DNA from: Streptomyces rubradiris | Lineage (GTDB): Bacteria; Actinomycetota; Actinomycetes; Streptomycetales; Streptomycetaceae | Length of the DNA stretch: 64,000 nt | Direction of reading: 5' to 3' | NCBI RefSeq assembly: GCF_016860525.1 | Contig: NZ_BNEA01000015.1 | Location: 2,790,001 to 2,854,000, forward strand | Shown: positions 1-9,281 of the stretch, in pieces | Numbering within the stretch: position 1 is the stretch's first letter | How the letters are laid out: each line of letters begins with the position of its first letter | Made by a program: the position numbers and the translations under genes | The notes under the pieces: model-generated | Seen by the model: only the letters and a program-made list of their open reading frames with translations | Told to the model about the DNA's origin: nothing | Databases searched by the model: none

Positions 1-81
1 CGGTGGACGCGAGAGCCGTCGCGCGCTCGTGCTGTCCCCTGCCCTCCGCCAGGCCCCGTGCCGAGCGAGGGAGACCCCCAC
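1..81 (+). other. 5' leader of nrdA (incomplete)
   Basis: This is the stretch before the preferred nrdA start. In Streptomyces the nrdABS operon is known to be controlled by a cobalamin riboswitch in a long leader. Only the last 80 bases of any such leader fall inside the window, and I cannot recognise a riboswitch core in them. A purine-rich GAGGGAG ribosome binding site lies at about 66-73, seven to eight bases before the GTG at 82. Confidence 0.35.
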
Positions 82-2451
82 GTGACCATCGCGCCAGCCG
101 ACCCGGCTTCGGTCAGCGGACCGGAGACCGACGCTCCCGGTACCGCGCTGCTGCGGACGCTGTCCGAGCTGACGGCCGATCTGCCCGACGCCGACCCCGG
201 GCGGGTCGCCGCCGCCGCGCTGCGCGGCCGGTCCGCGCGGGCCGACGAGGCGGAGCTGCGCGAGCTGGCCACGGAGGCCGCCGCCGGCCTGATCGCCGAG
301 GACCCCGCCTACTCGAAGCTGGCCGCCCGGCTGCTGACCCTCGCGATCCGGGCCGAGGCCGCCTCCCAGGGCGTGACCTCCTTCACCGGGTCGATCACGG
401 TGGGTCATCGCGAGGGCCTGGTCGCCGACCGCACCGCCGAGTTCGTGCGCACCCACGCCGGACGGCTGGACGCGCTGGTGGACTCGGCCGTGGCGGAGGG
501 CGCCGACGACCGCTTCGGCTACTTCGGCCTGCGCACCCTGCACAGCCGCTACCTGCTGCGCCACCCGATCACCCGCAAGGTCATCGAGACGCCCCAGCAC
601 TTCATGCTGCGCGTGGCCAGCGGCCTGGCCGAGGACGACACGGCCCGCTCCGTGGACGAGGTCGCCTCGCTCTACGGCCTGATGAGCCGCCTGGACTACC
701 TGCCCTCCTCCCCCACCCTGTTCAACTCCGGCACCCGCCACCCCCAGATGTCGTCCTGCTACCTGCTGGACTCCCCGCTGGACGAGCTGGACTCCATCTA
801 CGGCCGCTACCACCAGGTCGCCCGGCTGTCGAAGCACGCCGGCGGCATCGGGCTGTCGTACTCCCGCATCCGCTCGCGCGGTTCGCTGATCCGGGGGACG
901 AACGGGCACTCCAACGGGATCGTGCCGTTCCTGAAGACCCTGGACGCCTCGGTCGCCGCCGTGAACCAGGGCGGCCGGCGCAAGGGCGCCGCCGCCGTCT
1001 ACCTGGAGACCTGGCACTCCGACATCGAGGAGTTCCTGGAGCTGCGCGACAACACCGGCGAGGACGCCCGCCGCACCCACAACCTCAACCTCGCCCACTG
1101 GATCCCCGACGAGTTCATGCGCCGGGTCAACGCCGACGCCCAGTGGTCCCTGTTCTCCCCCGCCGACGTCCCCCACCTCGTCGACCTGTGGGGCGAGGAC
1201 TTCGACACCGCCTACCGCAAGGCCGAAGCCGCCGGCCTGGCCAAGAAGACCCTCCCCGCCCGGGAACTGTACGGCCGGATGATGCGCACCCTGGCCCAGA
1301 CCGGCAACGGCTGGATGACCTTCAAGGACGCCGCCAACCGCACCGCCAACCAGACCGCCGAACCCGGCAACGTCATCCACTCCTCCAACCTCTGCACCGA
1401 GATCCTGGAGGTCACCAACGACGGCGAGACGGCCGTCTGCAACCTCGGCTCCATCAACCTCGGCGCCTTCGTCCGCGACGGCGACATCGACTGGGACCGC
1501 CTGGACGCCACCGTCCGCACCGCCGTCACCTTCCTCGACCGCGTCGTCGACATCAACTACTACCCCACCGAACAGGCCGGGCGTTCCAACGCCAAGTGGC
1601 GCCCGGTCGGGCTGGGCGCGATGGGCCTCCAGGACGTCTTCTTCAAGCTGCGGCTGCCGTTCGACTCGGCCGAGGCCAAGGCGCTGTCCACGCGCATCTC
1701 CGAGCGGATCATGCTGGCCGCCTACGAGACGTCCGCCGACCTCGCCGAGCGCAACGGCCCCCTGCCCGCCTGGGAGAAGACCCGCACGGCCCGGGGCGTG
1801 CTGCACCCCGACCATTACGGTGTCGAGTTCACCTGGCCCGAGCGCTGGGCGGCGCTGCGTGAGCGCATCGCCAGGACGGGCATGCGCAACTCGCTGCTGC
1901 TGGCGATCGCGCCGACGGCCACCATCGCGTCGATCGCGGGGGTGTACGAGTGCGTCGAGCCGCAGGTGTCGAACCTGTTCAAGCGCGAGACCCTGTCCGG
2001 CGAGTTCCTCCAGGTCAACTCCTACCTGGTGCAGGACCTGAAGGACCTCGGCGTCTGGGACGCCCGCACCCGCGAGGCACTGCGCGAGGCCAACGGCTCG
2101 GTGCAGGACTTCCAGTGGATCCCCGAGGACATCCGCGCCCTGTACCGCACGGCCTGGGAGATCCCCCAGCGCGGCCTGATCGACATGGCCGCCGCCCGCA
2201 CCCCCTACCTCGACCAGGCGCAGTCGCTGAACCTGTTCATGGAGACGCCGACCATCGGCAAGCTCTCCTCGATGTACGCCTACGCCTGGAAATCGGGCCT
2301 GAAGACCACGTACTACCTGCGTTCGCGCCCCGCGACGCGCATCGCCCGCGCCGCCCAGGCGCAGCCCACCCTCCCCGCACAGGTCACCGCGGACCCCGAA
2401 GCGGTCGCCTGTTCCCTGGAAAACCCCGAGTCCTGCGAGGCCTGCCAGTAA
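82..2451 (+). CDS. nrdA: Ribonucleoside-diphosphate reductase class Ia, alpha subunit NrdA
   Basis: Catalytic subunit of aerobic ribonucleotide reductase, which reduces ribonucleoside diphosphates to deoxyribonucleotides with the NrdB radical subunit. Visible catalytic residues: the active-site cysteine in SSCYLL (C226), the N-L-C-T-E motif (N436, C438, E440), the partner cysteine in AVCNLG (C453), the YY radical-transfer pair (744-745) and the C-terminal shuttle cysteines CEAC (785, 788). The spacing is close to that of E. coli NrdA. No glycine-rich ATP-cone signature is evident in the first 70 residues, so overall activity control may differ from E. coli. The GTG at 82 (789 aa) is preferred over GTG 58 because it has a GAGGGAG ribosome binding site. 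The stop overlaps the nrdB start by one base (TAATG). In Streptomyces this class Ia operon is repressed through a B12 riboswitch and backs up the B12-dependent class II enzyme. Confidence 0.96.
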   Translation: MTIAPADPASVSGPETDAPGTALLRTLSELTADLPDADPGRVAAAALRGRSARADEAELRELATEAAAGLIAEDPAYSKLAARLLTLAIRAEAASQGVTSFTGSITVGHREGLVADRTAEFVRTHAGRLDALVDSAVAEGADDRFGYFGLRTLHSRYLLRHPITRKVIETPQHFMLRVASGLAEDDTARSVDEVASLYGLMSRLDYLPSSPTLFNSGTRHPQMSSCYLLDSPLDELDSIYGRYHQVARLSKHAGGIGLSYSRIRSRGSLIRGTNGHSNGIVPFLKTLDASVAAVNQGGRRKGAAAVYLETWHSDIEEFLELRDNTGEDARRTHNLNLAHWIPDEFMRRVNADAQWSLFSPADVPHLVDLWGEDFDTAYRKAEAAGLAKKTLPARELYGRMMRTLAQTGNGWMTFKDAANRTANQTAEPGNVIHSSNLCTEILEVTNDGETAVCNLGSINLGAFVRDGDIDWDRLDATVRTAVTFLDRVVDINYYPTEQAGRSNAKWRPVGLGAMGLQDVFFKLRLPFDSAEAKALSTRISERIMLAAYETSADLAERNGPLPAWEKTRTARGVLHPDHYGVEFTWPERWAALRERIARTGMRNSLLLAIAPTATIASIAGVYECVEPQVSNLFKRETLSGEFLQVNSYLVQDLKDLGVWDARTREALREANGSVQDFQWIPEDIRALYRTAWEIPQRGLIDMAAARTPYLDQAQSLNLFMETPTIGKLSSMYAYAWKSGLKTTYYLRSRPATRIARAAQAQPTLPAQVTADPEAVACSLENPESCEACQ

Positions 2452-3461
2452 TGTCCCGTAACACCAACCTGCTCGACCCCGGCTTCGAACTCACCCTGCG
2501 CCCCATGCGCTACCCCGACTTCTACGAACGCTACCGGGACGCCATCAAGAACACCTGGACCGTCGAAGAGGTCGACCTCCACTCCGACGTCGCCGACCTC
2601 GCCAAACTCACCCCCGAGGAACAGCACCTCATCGGCCGGCTCGTCGCCTTCTTCGCCACCGGCGACTCCATCGTCGCCAACAACCTCGTACTCACCCTCT
2701 ACAAGCACATCAACTCCCCCGAAGCACGCCTCTACCTGAGCCGACAGCTCTTCGAGGAAGCCGTCCACGTCCAGTTCTATCTGACACTGCTGGACACCTA
2801 CCTCCCCGACCCCGAGGACCGCGCGGCCGCCTTCGCCGCGGTGGAGAACATCCCCTCCATCCGCGAGAAGGCCGAGTTCTGCTTCAAATGGATCGACGAG
2901 GTCGAGAAGATCGACCGCCTGGAGACCAAGGCCGACCGCCGCCGCTTCCTGCTCAACCTCATCTGCTTCGCCGCCTGCATCGAAGGACTCTTCTTCTACG
3001 GCGCCTTCGCCTACGTCTACTGGTTCCGCAGCCGCGGCCTCCTGCACGGCCTGGCCACCGGCACCAACTGGGTCTTCCGCGACGAGACCATGCACATGAG
3101 CTTCGCCTTCGACGTCGTCGACACCGTCCGCAAGGAAGAACCCGACCTCTTCGACGACCAGCTCCAGCAGCAGGTCACCGACATGCTGAAGGAAGCCGTC
3201 GAAGCCGAACTGCAGTTCGCGCGCGACCTGTGCGGCGACGGCCTCCCGGGCATGAACACCGAGTCGATGCGGCAGTACCTCGAATGCGTCGCCGACCAGC
3301 GCCTCACCCGCCTCGGCTTCGCCCCGCTCTACGGCTCCGAGAACCCCTTCTCCTTCATGGAACTCCAGGGCGTTCAGGAACTGACGAACTTCTTCGAGCG
3401 CCGCCCCTCCGCGTACCAGGTCGCCGTCGAGGGCACGGTCGACCTCGACGAGGACTTCTGA
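2451..3461 (+). CDS. nrdB: Ribonucleoside-diphosphate reductase class Ia, beta subunit NrdB
   Basis: Radical-generating di-metal subunit that partners NrdA, 336 aa. All six metal ligands expected from E. coli NrdB are present at matching spacing: D72, E103 and H106 (EEAVH), E178, and E212 and H215 (DETMH). The radical tyrosine is Y110, four residues after H106 as in E. coli, so this is a tyrosyl-radical class I enzyme and not a Tyr-less class Ic type. The start codon overlaps the nrdA stop by one base, which implies translational coupling. The next gene in the same direction is the AraC-type nrdS, 248 bases downstream. Confidence 0.96.
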   Translation: MSRNTNLLDPGFELTLRPMRYPDFYERYRDAIKNTWTVEEVDLHSDVADLAKLTPEEQHLIGRLVAFFATGDSIVANNLVLTLYKHINSPEARLYLSRQLFEEAVHVQFYLTLLDTYLPDPEDRAAAFAAVENIPSIREKAEFCFKWIDEVEKIDRLETKADRRRFLLNLICFAACIEGLFFYGAFAYVYWFRSRGLLHGLATGTNWVFRDETMHMSFAFDVVDTVRKEEPDLFDDQLQQQVTDMLKEAVEAELQFARDLCGDGLPGMNTESMRQYLECVADQRLTRLGFAPLYGSENPFSFMELQGVQELTNFFERRPSAYQVAVEGTVDLDEDF

Positions 3462-3640
3462 CCCCTCCCACTGTCCCGGGCCTCCTGGGCCTCCCTGATC
3501 TGCCGGTCGATGCGCCTGTCGCGCAGGTGCCCGAGCAGGGAGGGGAGGGCCAGGAGGACCAGGATGCCCAGGGTCAGTCCGATTCCGATCAAGCCTTCGA
3601 TCTGGTTCTCGTTCATGGACACCACTGTCGCGTCGGTCAC
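3374..3640 (-). CDS. Possible small membrane protein
   Basis: An 88-codon reading frame running antisense between nrdB and nrdS, overlapping the last 88 bases of nrdB. From an internal ATG at 3616 the product has one hydrophobic segment (about 20 residues, glycine/leucine-rich) followed by a charged amphipathic stretch rich in Arg, Asp and Glu and a Ser/Arg tail. That layout is common in small single-pass actinobacterial membrane proteins. No ribosome binding site at good spacing is seen for either the GTG at 3640 or the ATG at 3616. It could be a chance frame; the hydrophobic-then-charged pattern is the main support. Confidence 0.35.
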   Translation of the reverse strand: MTDATVVSMNENQIEGLIGIGLTLGILVLLALPSLLGHLRDRRIDRQIREAQEARDSGRGQKSSSRSTVPSTATWYAEGRRSKKFVSS

Positions 3641-3709
3641 TCCTGACCGGCAGGGGCAGGACTGCCGTAGACCCTCGAATTACTGCCACCGCCGAGGCAG
3701 ACTGGCGGC

Positions 3710-4672
3710 ATGCTGAAAAACGTGGTCGCCGTGCTGCTGGACGGCGTGCATCCCTTCGAACTGGGCGTCGTCTGCGAAGTGTTCGGCATGGACCGCAGCG
3801 ACGACGGGCTGCCGGTGTACGACTTCGCCGTGGTGTCGGCGGAGGGGCCGGGCCTCACCACCCACTGCGGGTTCACGGTGTCCACGCCGCACGGCCTGGA
3901 GCGGCTGGAGGAGGCCGACCTGATCGCCGTGCCGGCGGGCGAGGACTTCACCGTGCGCGAGTTCCCGCCGGAGCTGCTGACGGCATTGCGCCGGGCGGTC
4001 GACCGGGGCACCCGGGTGCTCAGCGTCTGCTCCGGGGTGTTCGTCCTGGCCGCGGCGGGGCTGCTGGACGAGCGGCGGTGCGCGGTGCACTGGCACCACG
4101 CCGAGCAGCTCGCCCGGCGCTATCCCCGGCTCCAGGTCGAGCCGGACGTGCTGTACGTGGACGAGGACCCGGTGATCACCTCCGCCGGGACCGCCGCCGG
4201 GATCGACGCCTGTCTGCACCTGGTGCGCAAGGAGCAGGGCCCGGAGGTGGCCAACAAGCTGGCCCGCCGCATGGTGGTGCCGCCGCACCGGGACGGCGGG
4301 CAGGCGCAGTTCATCGAGCGGCCCCTGCCGAAGGCTCCGGCCGACACGGTCGGGGAGGTGCTGGCCTGGATGGAGACCCACCTCGACCAGGAGATCACCG
4401 TCGAGCAGCTCGCCGCCCGCGCCCATATGGCACCGCGCACCTTCGCCCGGCGCTTCCGGCAGGAGACCGGGACCACGCCCTACCGCTGGCTGCTGCGGCA
4501 ACGCGTGCTGCTGGCACAGGAGTTGCTGGAGGGCACCGACGAGACGATGGACGCGATCGCCTGGCGCACCGGGTTCGGTACGGCCGCCGCGCTGCGCCAT
4601 CAGTTCCTCCGGGCGCTGGGTACCACCCCGAACGCCTACCGGCGCGCGTTCCGGGGCCCGCGGGCCGCCTGA
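3710..4672 (+). CDS. nrdS: AraC-family regulator with DJ-1/PfpI domain, NrdS
   Basis: A 320-aa GlxA-type transcription regulator. The N-terminal half (about 1-185) is a DJ-1/PfpI-like alpha/beta domain with a nucleophile-elbow-like cysteine in the SVCSG motif. The C-terminal 100 residues carry an AraC/XylS double helix-turn-helix (APRTFARRFRQETG, then the second helix around the IAWRTGFG stretch). Its place as third gene after nrdA and nrdB matches the Streptomyces nrdABS operon, in which nrdS was reported to encode an AraC-like protein. Its role in RNR control is not settled there. It ends 21 bases from the convergent P450 gene. The domain call is certain; the symbol rests on synteny. Confidence 0.88.
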   Translation: MLKNVVAVLLDGVHPFELGVVCEVFGMDRSDDGLPVYDFAVVSAEGPGLTTHCGFTVSTPHGLERLEEADLIAVPAGEDFTVREFPPELLTALRRAVDRGTRVLSVCSGVFVLAAAGLLDERRCAVHWHHAEQLARRYPRLQVEPDVLYVDEDPVITSAGTAAGIDACLHLVRKEQGPEVANKLARRMVVPPHRDGGQAQFIERPLPKAPADTVGEVLAWMETHLDQEITVEQLAARAHMAPRTFARRFRQETGTTPYRWLLRQRVLLAQELLEGTDETMDAIAWRTGFGTAAALRHQFLRALGTTPNAYRRAFRGPRAA

Positions 4673-4693
4673 GCGCGCGCCGGCATCGGCGGC

Positions 4694-6073
4694 CTACCAG
4701 GGCCTCGCGCGCAGCAGCAGGTTGTGCGGGCGGAGCGTGATGCCGACGCGGGTGCTGTCGTCCGAACCGTCGGCCGGTTCGAAGCGGTACTTCGCCGAGA
4801 CCGCCGCGGTGATCAGGCTCAGCTGGGTCATGGAGAAGTGGTCGCTGGGGCACTTGCGGTTGCCCACGCTGAACGGGCTCATGGCGTACTTGGGCACGTC
4901 CTTGGCCCGCTCGGGCAGCCAGCGGTCGGGGTCGAAGTCGAGGTGGCGGTCGTAGGAGCGGTGGTCGCGCTGGATCGCGTACGGGCTGTAGACGATGTCC
5001 GCACCGGCCGGAACGCGATAGCCGCCGAGTGCGGTGTCGGTCACCGCGCGCCGCGTCAGAATCCACACGGCGGGCCGCAGCCGCATGGCCTCGACGACGA
5101 CATTGTTGGTGTGCCGCAGGGAGCGGACATGCTCGAATCCGACCGGTCGGCCACCGGTCACGGATTCGACCTCGGTCCGTACCTTCTCCGCGTGTTCCGG
5201 GTGTTCGGCGAGGACCTGGAGCAGCCACATGACGGTGGACGCCACTGTTTCGCTGCCGGGTGTCAGTATCGCCACGACCTGGTCGTGGATCTCCTGTTCC
5301 CCGATGGGGTCGCCATTGTCGTCCTTCGCCTCCAGCAATGCCGTCAGCAAATCGTCCGGCCTTTGACCGGATGCCCTGCGTTCGGCGACGATCTCGTCCA
5401 CCAGCAGATGCAAATCGGCCAGGGCCCGGTTGAATTCGCGGTTGGCCGGGAACGGCAGCCGGTACAGCGGCCCGAGCGGGATCACCATCCGGCGGTACAT
5501 GCCCCGGAAGACGGTGGCGAGGTCGACGCTGAGGCGTTCCGCGCGCTCGTCCATGAAGTCGCCGCGCAGCAGGCAGCGGGCGGCGATGCGGACGGCGACC
5601 CGGAAGGACTCGGAGGTGCAGTCGATGGTCTCGCCGGGCCGCCAGCGCTCGGTCAGCGCGTGCGCCTCCTCCTCCATGACGGGGCCGTAGCCCGGTATCG
5701 CGTCGAGCCGGAACGCGGGCTGGATGGTGCGCCGCTGCCGGCGGTGCCGGGGCCCGTTCGCGGTGGCCACGCCCTCCTTGCCGAGCAGTCCCTCCAGGGA
5801 CTCCCACAGCGGGCCGGCGATCGCGAAGTCCGGGTTGAGGGCCAGCGCGCCGGTCAGCTCCGGGGTGGTGACGGCGTACACCGTCTTGGGGCCGAGCCGC
5901 AGGCGTACGACGTCGCCGTGGTCGCGCAGCGCGGACATGAAGGCGAGCGGGTCGCGGACCAGTCTCAGGCCGTGCCCGAGGACCGGCAGGGCCCCCCGGG
6001 CCAGGGGCGGTTCGCGCAGTACGGACGTCCCGGGGGTGGCGGGGCTCTGGGGCCGCACCGACTCTACGGTCAT
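4694..6073 (-). CDS. cyp170A: Cytochrome P450 CYP170 family (albaflavenone synthase)
   Basis: A 459-aa P450 that in S. coelicolor (CYP170A1) oxidises epi-isozizaene via albaflavenol to the antibiotic sesquiterpenoid albaflavenone. P450 hallmarks: the heme-thiolate loop [13 protein letters not shown] with C408, a K-helix ExxR (EAMR) and an I-helix TPGSETVAS segment in place of the usual AGxxT. A DDNGD sequence at residues 251-255 has DDxxD form. CYP170A1 is reported to have a second, terpene-synthase activity with such a motif in this region. The start ATG overlaps the stop of the upstream terpene synthase by four bases (ATGA), so the two are translationally coupled and substrate producer and consumer are co-expressed. 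Confidence 0.94.
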   Translation of the reverse strand: MTVESVRPQSPATPGTSVLREPPLARGALPVLGHGLRLVRDPLAFMSALRDHGDVVRLRLGPKTVYAVTTPELTGALALNPDFAIAGPLWESLEGLLGKEGVATANGPRHRRQRRTIQPAFRLDAIPGYGPVMEEEAHALTERWRPGETIDCTSESFRVAVRIAARCLLRGDFMDERAERLSVDLATVFRGMYRRMVIPLGPLYRLPFPANREFNRALADLHLLVDEIVAERRASGQRPDDLLTALLEAKDDNGDPIGEQEIHDQVVAILTPGSETVASTVMWLLQVLAEHPEHAEKVRTEVESVTGGRPVGFEHVRSLRHTNNVVVEAMRLRPAVWILTRRAVTDTALGGYRVPAGADIVYSPYAIQRDHRSYDRHLDFDPDRWLPERAKDVPKYAMSPFSVGNRKCPSDHFSMTQLSLITAAVSAKYRFEPADGSDDSTRVGITLRPHNLLLRARPW

Positions 6074-7155
6074 TTCTCACCTGCCGCTTCGTTCGTGACG
6101 TACGGGGGCGTGGCACGGTCGTCCCAGCTGTCGACCATGTACCGGCCGGACTCGTGGTGGAACCAGTAGACGGAGCTGAACCAGTTGCGCATATTGCCGA
6201 CACAGGTCCGGACCGCGGCGCTCAGTTCCCGGCCGCGTGCCGTTCCGTCGTCGATCTGCCGGGCCAGTGCGAGGACGTTGCGCTCGGCTTCGGGAAATTC
6301 GCTGACGCATCCCTCGACGCGCCGTCTGATTTCCTCCACCGCTTCTTCGAGGGTCAGCCCGGCATGGGTGATGAGGCTGATGCCGAGATTGTGCACCTCG
6401 TCGCCCGCGATTTCCTTCGGCAGCGAGCAGAGGTCGTTGTACCAGGCGGCGAATTCCTGGCTGAGCAGCGCCGCCCGGCGGTACGCGGGATTTTTCCGTA
6501 CCGTGTCCGGGAGTTCACATCCGGCGCTGGGCTCCAGCAGATCCGTCCATATCCAGTGGGCGAAGGTGAGGCGGCGCAGGGCGAGGTATTCCTCGACGCC
6601 GGGGACGCGCCCCTCGGCGCGGTTGCGGAACTCTCGGTCGTAGGCCTCGATCACGGCGTGGAAGTGCCGGGCGAACCGCTGGTTCCAGGTGTGCGGCAGG
6701 AAGCCGTACAGCCGCAGCACGCTCTCCGCGAAGCCCGCCACGAGGGGGTCGGGGTGGCGCAGCTGGGACCGGGGCGCGTCCAGGGCCGTGTGCAGCCGGT
6801 TCCGCAGTCGCTGCCAGTCGGCGGCCCGGCCGTGGACGATGTCGCGGTCGTGGCGGTCGTCCCAGACGAAGAACCAGGCGCTGTAGTCGGCTATGGCCTG
6901 CAGCACCTCGTCCGGGGCCCCCAGGTAGTAGCCCGCCATGAGGTCGGTGTAGCACAGTCCGTCGGCATATTCCGCGACCTTGTCCGCCGGCATCAGCCGC
7001 TTTTCCAGCAGCCAGAGCCGGGTCTTCTCCTGAAGCTTTGGCCAATACGGGTGCAGTTGCCGTGGAAAGGAGGACTCGATCACCGGGAGTGCCAGTGACG
7101 GTGGGACTACGACCGCTGTCGCCGTCGCCGTGGTGCTGCGTGGGAAAGCTTGCAC
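6070..7155 (-). CDS. eizS: Epi-isozizaene synthase (class I sesquiterpene cyclase)
   Basis: Cyclises farnesyl diphosphate to epi-isozizaene, the first step of albaflavenone synthesis. The metal-binding motifs sit at exactly the residue numbers known for the S. coelicolor enzyme: D99-D-R-H-D103, and the NSE triad N240, S244, E248 in the NDLCSLPKE segment. The GTG at 7155 gives 361 aa, the same length as the S. coelicolor protein, and has a GAGAGGGG ribosome binding site about eight bases upstream. A longer in-frame ATG start at 7284 would add 43 residues unlike the family and cross an inverted-repeat promoter region, so it is rejected. First gene of the two-gene albaflavenone operon. Confidence 0.96.
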   Translation of the reverse strand: MQAFPRSTTATATAVVVPPSLALPVIESSFPRQLHPYWPKLQEKTRLWLLEKRLMPADKVAEYADGLCYTDLMAGYYLGAPDEVLQAIADYSAWFFVWDDRHDRDIVHGRAADWQRLRNRLHTALDAPRSQLRHPDPLVAGFAESVLRLYGFLPHTWNQRFARHFHAVIEAYDREFRNRAEGRVPGVEEYLALRRLTFAHWIWTDLLEPSAGCELPDTVRKNPAYRRAALLSQEFAAWYNDLCSLPKEIAGDEVHNLGISLITHAGLTLEEAVEEIRRRVEGCVSEFPEAERNVLALARQIDDGTARGRELSAAVRTCVGNMRNWFSSVYWFHHESGRYMVDSWDDRATPPYVTNEAAGEK

Positions 7156-7244
7156 AGAACAAACCCCTCTCAGCCGCCAGGAGCGCACACCCCTCCCCTT
7201 GCGCGGGGCGTGCGCCGTATGTATCCCCGTACTTACATTCAGCA

Positions 7245-7282
7245 CCACAAGTGACCGTTGTGGGAATGGATTTGCTCCATTC
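7245..7282. promoter_or_regulatory. Two adjacent inverted repeats upstream of eizS
   Basis: CCACAA-N7-TTGTGG at 7245-7263 abuts GAATGGA-N5-TCCATTC at 7264-7282. Both sets of arms are perfect. They lie about 90-125 bases upstream of the eizS start, at lower GC than the surroundings, where operators for this operon would be expected. No regulator is assigned. Confidence 0.45.
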
Positions 7283-7393
7283 ACTACCCCAACATGTCTG
7301 GACAGCCCTCTTGTCTGACTGGTTGCGGGCCATCCCGAGCATCGGGGAGACGGGTTGCACGGCGGACGGACCGGTGGTCCGGGGCAACACGAA

Positions 7394-7426
7394 GGCGCCC
7401 GGCCGGGAGATTCCCGGCCGGGCGCC
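7394..7426 (-). terminator. Strong hairpin downstream of def
   Basis: A perfect 15-bp GC-rich stem (7394-7408 with 7412-7426) and a 3-base loop, starting 18 bases after the def stop. It has no U-tract, as is common for Streptomyces terminators. It would also insulate the divergent side toward eizS. Confidence 0.7.
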
Positions 7427-7443
7427 CCAGTGGTCCGCGTGGG

Positions 7444-8094
7444 TCAGTCGTTGGCGACCACGGGGTAGCGCGGCTCGTTCTCGGCCATCTGCCGCAGCGC
7501 GTCCTTGCGGTCCCGCTTGGAGAGCCGGTCGATGTACAGGTAGCCGTAGAGGTGGTCGGTCTCGTGCTGGAGGCAGCGCGCGAAGTAGCCGGTGCCCCGG
7601 ACCTTGATCGGGTTGCCCCGCTCGTCCTGGCCGGTCACCTCGGCGTAGTCGGGGCGCGCGAGCGAGGCGTACGCCGTGGGGACGGACAGGCAGCCTTCGT
7701 TGCTGTCGTCGAGCCGGCGCCGCTCGGCGGGCAGGTCGACCAGCTTCGGGTTGCACACCACGCCGACGTGCCGGACGCCCTCGTCGTCCTGGCAGTCGTA
7801 GACGAAGACCTTCAGGTCGACACCGATCTGGTTGGCGGCCAGGCCCACACCCTCGGCGGTGCGCTGGCTGGCGAACATGTCGGCGACCAGCTGCTGGAGC
7901 TCCTCGCCGAACTCGGTGACGTCCTGGCACTCCTTGTGCAGGACCGGGTTGCCGACGACCGTGATCGGCCGCGAGGTGCCGCGCTCACGCCAGGCATTCT
8001 CGCGCTCCTCGCAGTTCTCCGTGTCGACGACATAGCCCTCGTCGTCGACGGGGAGCACGCCCGCGTGCTGCTGATCGGTGTCCTGCTGCGCCAT
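7444..8094 (-). CDS. def: Peptide deformylase
   Basis: Removes the formyl group from N-terminal formyl-methionine of nascent proteins. All three metallo-site motifs are present: GVGLAANQ (82-89), EGCLSVP (133-139, metal ligand C135) and HETDH (177-181, metal ligand histidines and catalytic Glu). At 216 aa it is longer than the roughly 170-aa E. coli enzyme, mainly through an acidic N-terminal extension of about 40 residues, typical of one actinobacterial deformylase class. It lies downstream of the TPR gene on the same strand, separated by about 105 bases. Confidence 0.95.
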   Translation of the reverse strand: MAQQDTDQQHAGVLPVDDEGYVVDTENCEERENAWRERGTSRPITVVGNPVLHKECQDVTEFGEELQQLVADMFASQRTAEGVGLAANQIGVDLKVFVYDCQDDEGVRHVGVVCNPKLVDLPAERRRLDDSNEGCLSVPTAYASLARPDYAEVTGQDERGNPIKVRGTGYFARCLQHETDHLYGYLYIDRLSKRDRKDALRQMAENEPRYPVVAND

Positions 8095-8200
8095 GACCGA
8101 CGTACGCCTTCCTCAAAGAACAGGGGGGAGATGTTGCTGGTACAGGTTACGTGTCCGCCCCCCGAAGGGGCGCGGGGAACCGCACGGCCGGGCGCGGTCC

Positions 8201-9181
8201 TCAGCACACCTCTTCGAGATCCCGCCAGTCACGCGAATCCGGACTGTCGGCGACCCAGCCGTCGAGCAGCCCCCGGACCAGCGAGGCCGGCGCGGCCACC
8301 CCGCACTCCCGCTCGGGCACCCACAGCTGCCCGTCCGTCCGGTGCCCCAGCGGCCCGGGATGCCCCGGCTCGCTGTGGTCGTGCGGGTCCAGGTGCACCC
8401 CCTCCCCCTCGTCGGAGGGCATCCGGGACTCGCTGCACATCCGGCACAGCAGCCGCACCGAGGACGACCAGTCCTCCGCGGCGAATCCCGCGTCGGCGGC
8501 CAGCTGCTCCAGCGCGTCCCGGTCGGCCTCGGTGGCCGCCTCCAGCAGGACCACCCAGGTCGGCACGGGGGAGGGCGCCCACAACTCGATCTCGTCGAAG
8601 ACCGGGTAGGAGTGCCCGGTGGAGGTGGTGCGCTCGCCGTGCGGAACGCCGTCGTGCAACACGACCTCGCCCCAGCGTCGCCCGGACGAGGGAAGCGGGA
8701 TGGACAGCACCTCCAGCCGGGCCGGGTCCAGCCGGCGGCCCCAGACCACCTCGGCCTCGCCCTCCGGGGAGAGCCGTACGGCCGCGCTGCCCAGCTCCAT
8801 GCCCAGCGGTTCGGCGGTGGCCAGCGATCCCCCGGGCACCTTCAGCCCGTACGCCTGCCAGGCGCGGCGGGCCAGCGGCCAGTCCTGCAGGGCGGTGGCG
8901 GCGATGCCGACGTTCCACCAGTCGGGCGCCCCGGTGTCCTTGTCGAGCAGGGCGACCGCGCGCAGTCCGGCCGCGCGGGCCTGCTCCCAGTCGTGCCGGA
9001 ACTTGTGCAGCAGCGCGAGGTTGAACCAGGACTCCGACAGCCAGGGTTCGAGGTCGGCGGCGCGTGTCAGCAGTTCGCCCGCGTCCTCGTACCGGCCGTC
9101 GCCGATGAGTGTGAACGCGCGGTCGGTGGCCTGCCGCCAGGAGGCGGAGGGCCGGTGCCGTCCCTTGCCGAAGATCCTCAC
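8201..9181 (-). CDS. Tetratricopeptide-repeat protein
   Basis: About 326 aa from the GTG at 9181 (RIFGKG start). TPR-like helices occupy the first 110 residues (a segment rich in the A-x-L-x3-P-W/G pattern around DGRYEDAGELL). The C-terminal part has a cysteine-containing segment (LLCRMCSESR) and a histidine-rich acidic tail (DPHDHSEPGHPG) of unknown role. No enzyme motif is recognised. The reading frame stays open to an ATG at 9289, but that longer start overlaps the end of the upstream HD gene and lacks a clear ribosome binding site, whereas 9181 is preceded by GGCGGGAA. Function unknown; probably a protein-protein interaction scaffold. Confidence 0.8.
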   Translation of the reverse strand: MRIFGKGRHRPSASWRQATDRAFTLIGDGRYEDAGELLTRAADLEPWLSESWFNLALLHKFRHDWEQARAAGLRAVALLDKDTGAPDWWNVGIAATALQDWPLARRAWQAYGLKVPGGSLATAEPLGMELGSAAVRLSPEGEAEVVWGRRLDPARLEVLSIPLPSSGRRWGEVVLHDGVPHGERTTSTGHSYPVFDEIELWAPSPVPTWVVLLEAATEADRDALEQLAADAGFAAEDWSSSVRLLCRMCSESRMPSDEGEGVHLDPHDHSEPGHPGPLGHRTDGQLWVPERECGVAAPASLVRGLLDGWVADSPDSRDWRDLEEVC

Positions 9182-9281
9182 GATTCCCGCCTGCCAGTTC
9201 CAGTTCCGCACAGTGGGCTGGCTTGTGCCCCCGGACACCCTCTCCCTCGCATCCAACCACGTACGGTGGGAAAGGCGCTCA

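Noticed and set aside
4694..7284. Longer start for epi-isozizaene synthase at ATG 7284
   Set aside because: It crosses the dyad region, adds 43 residues not found in the family, and the GTG at 7155 has a good ribosome site and gives the expected 361 aa.
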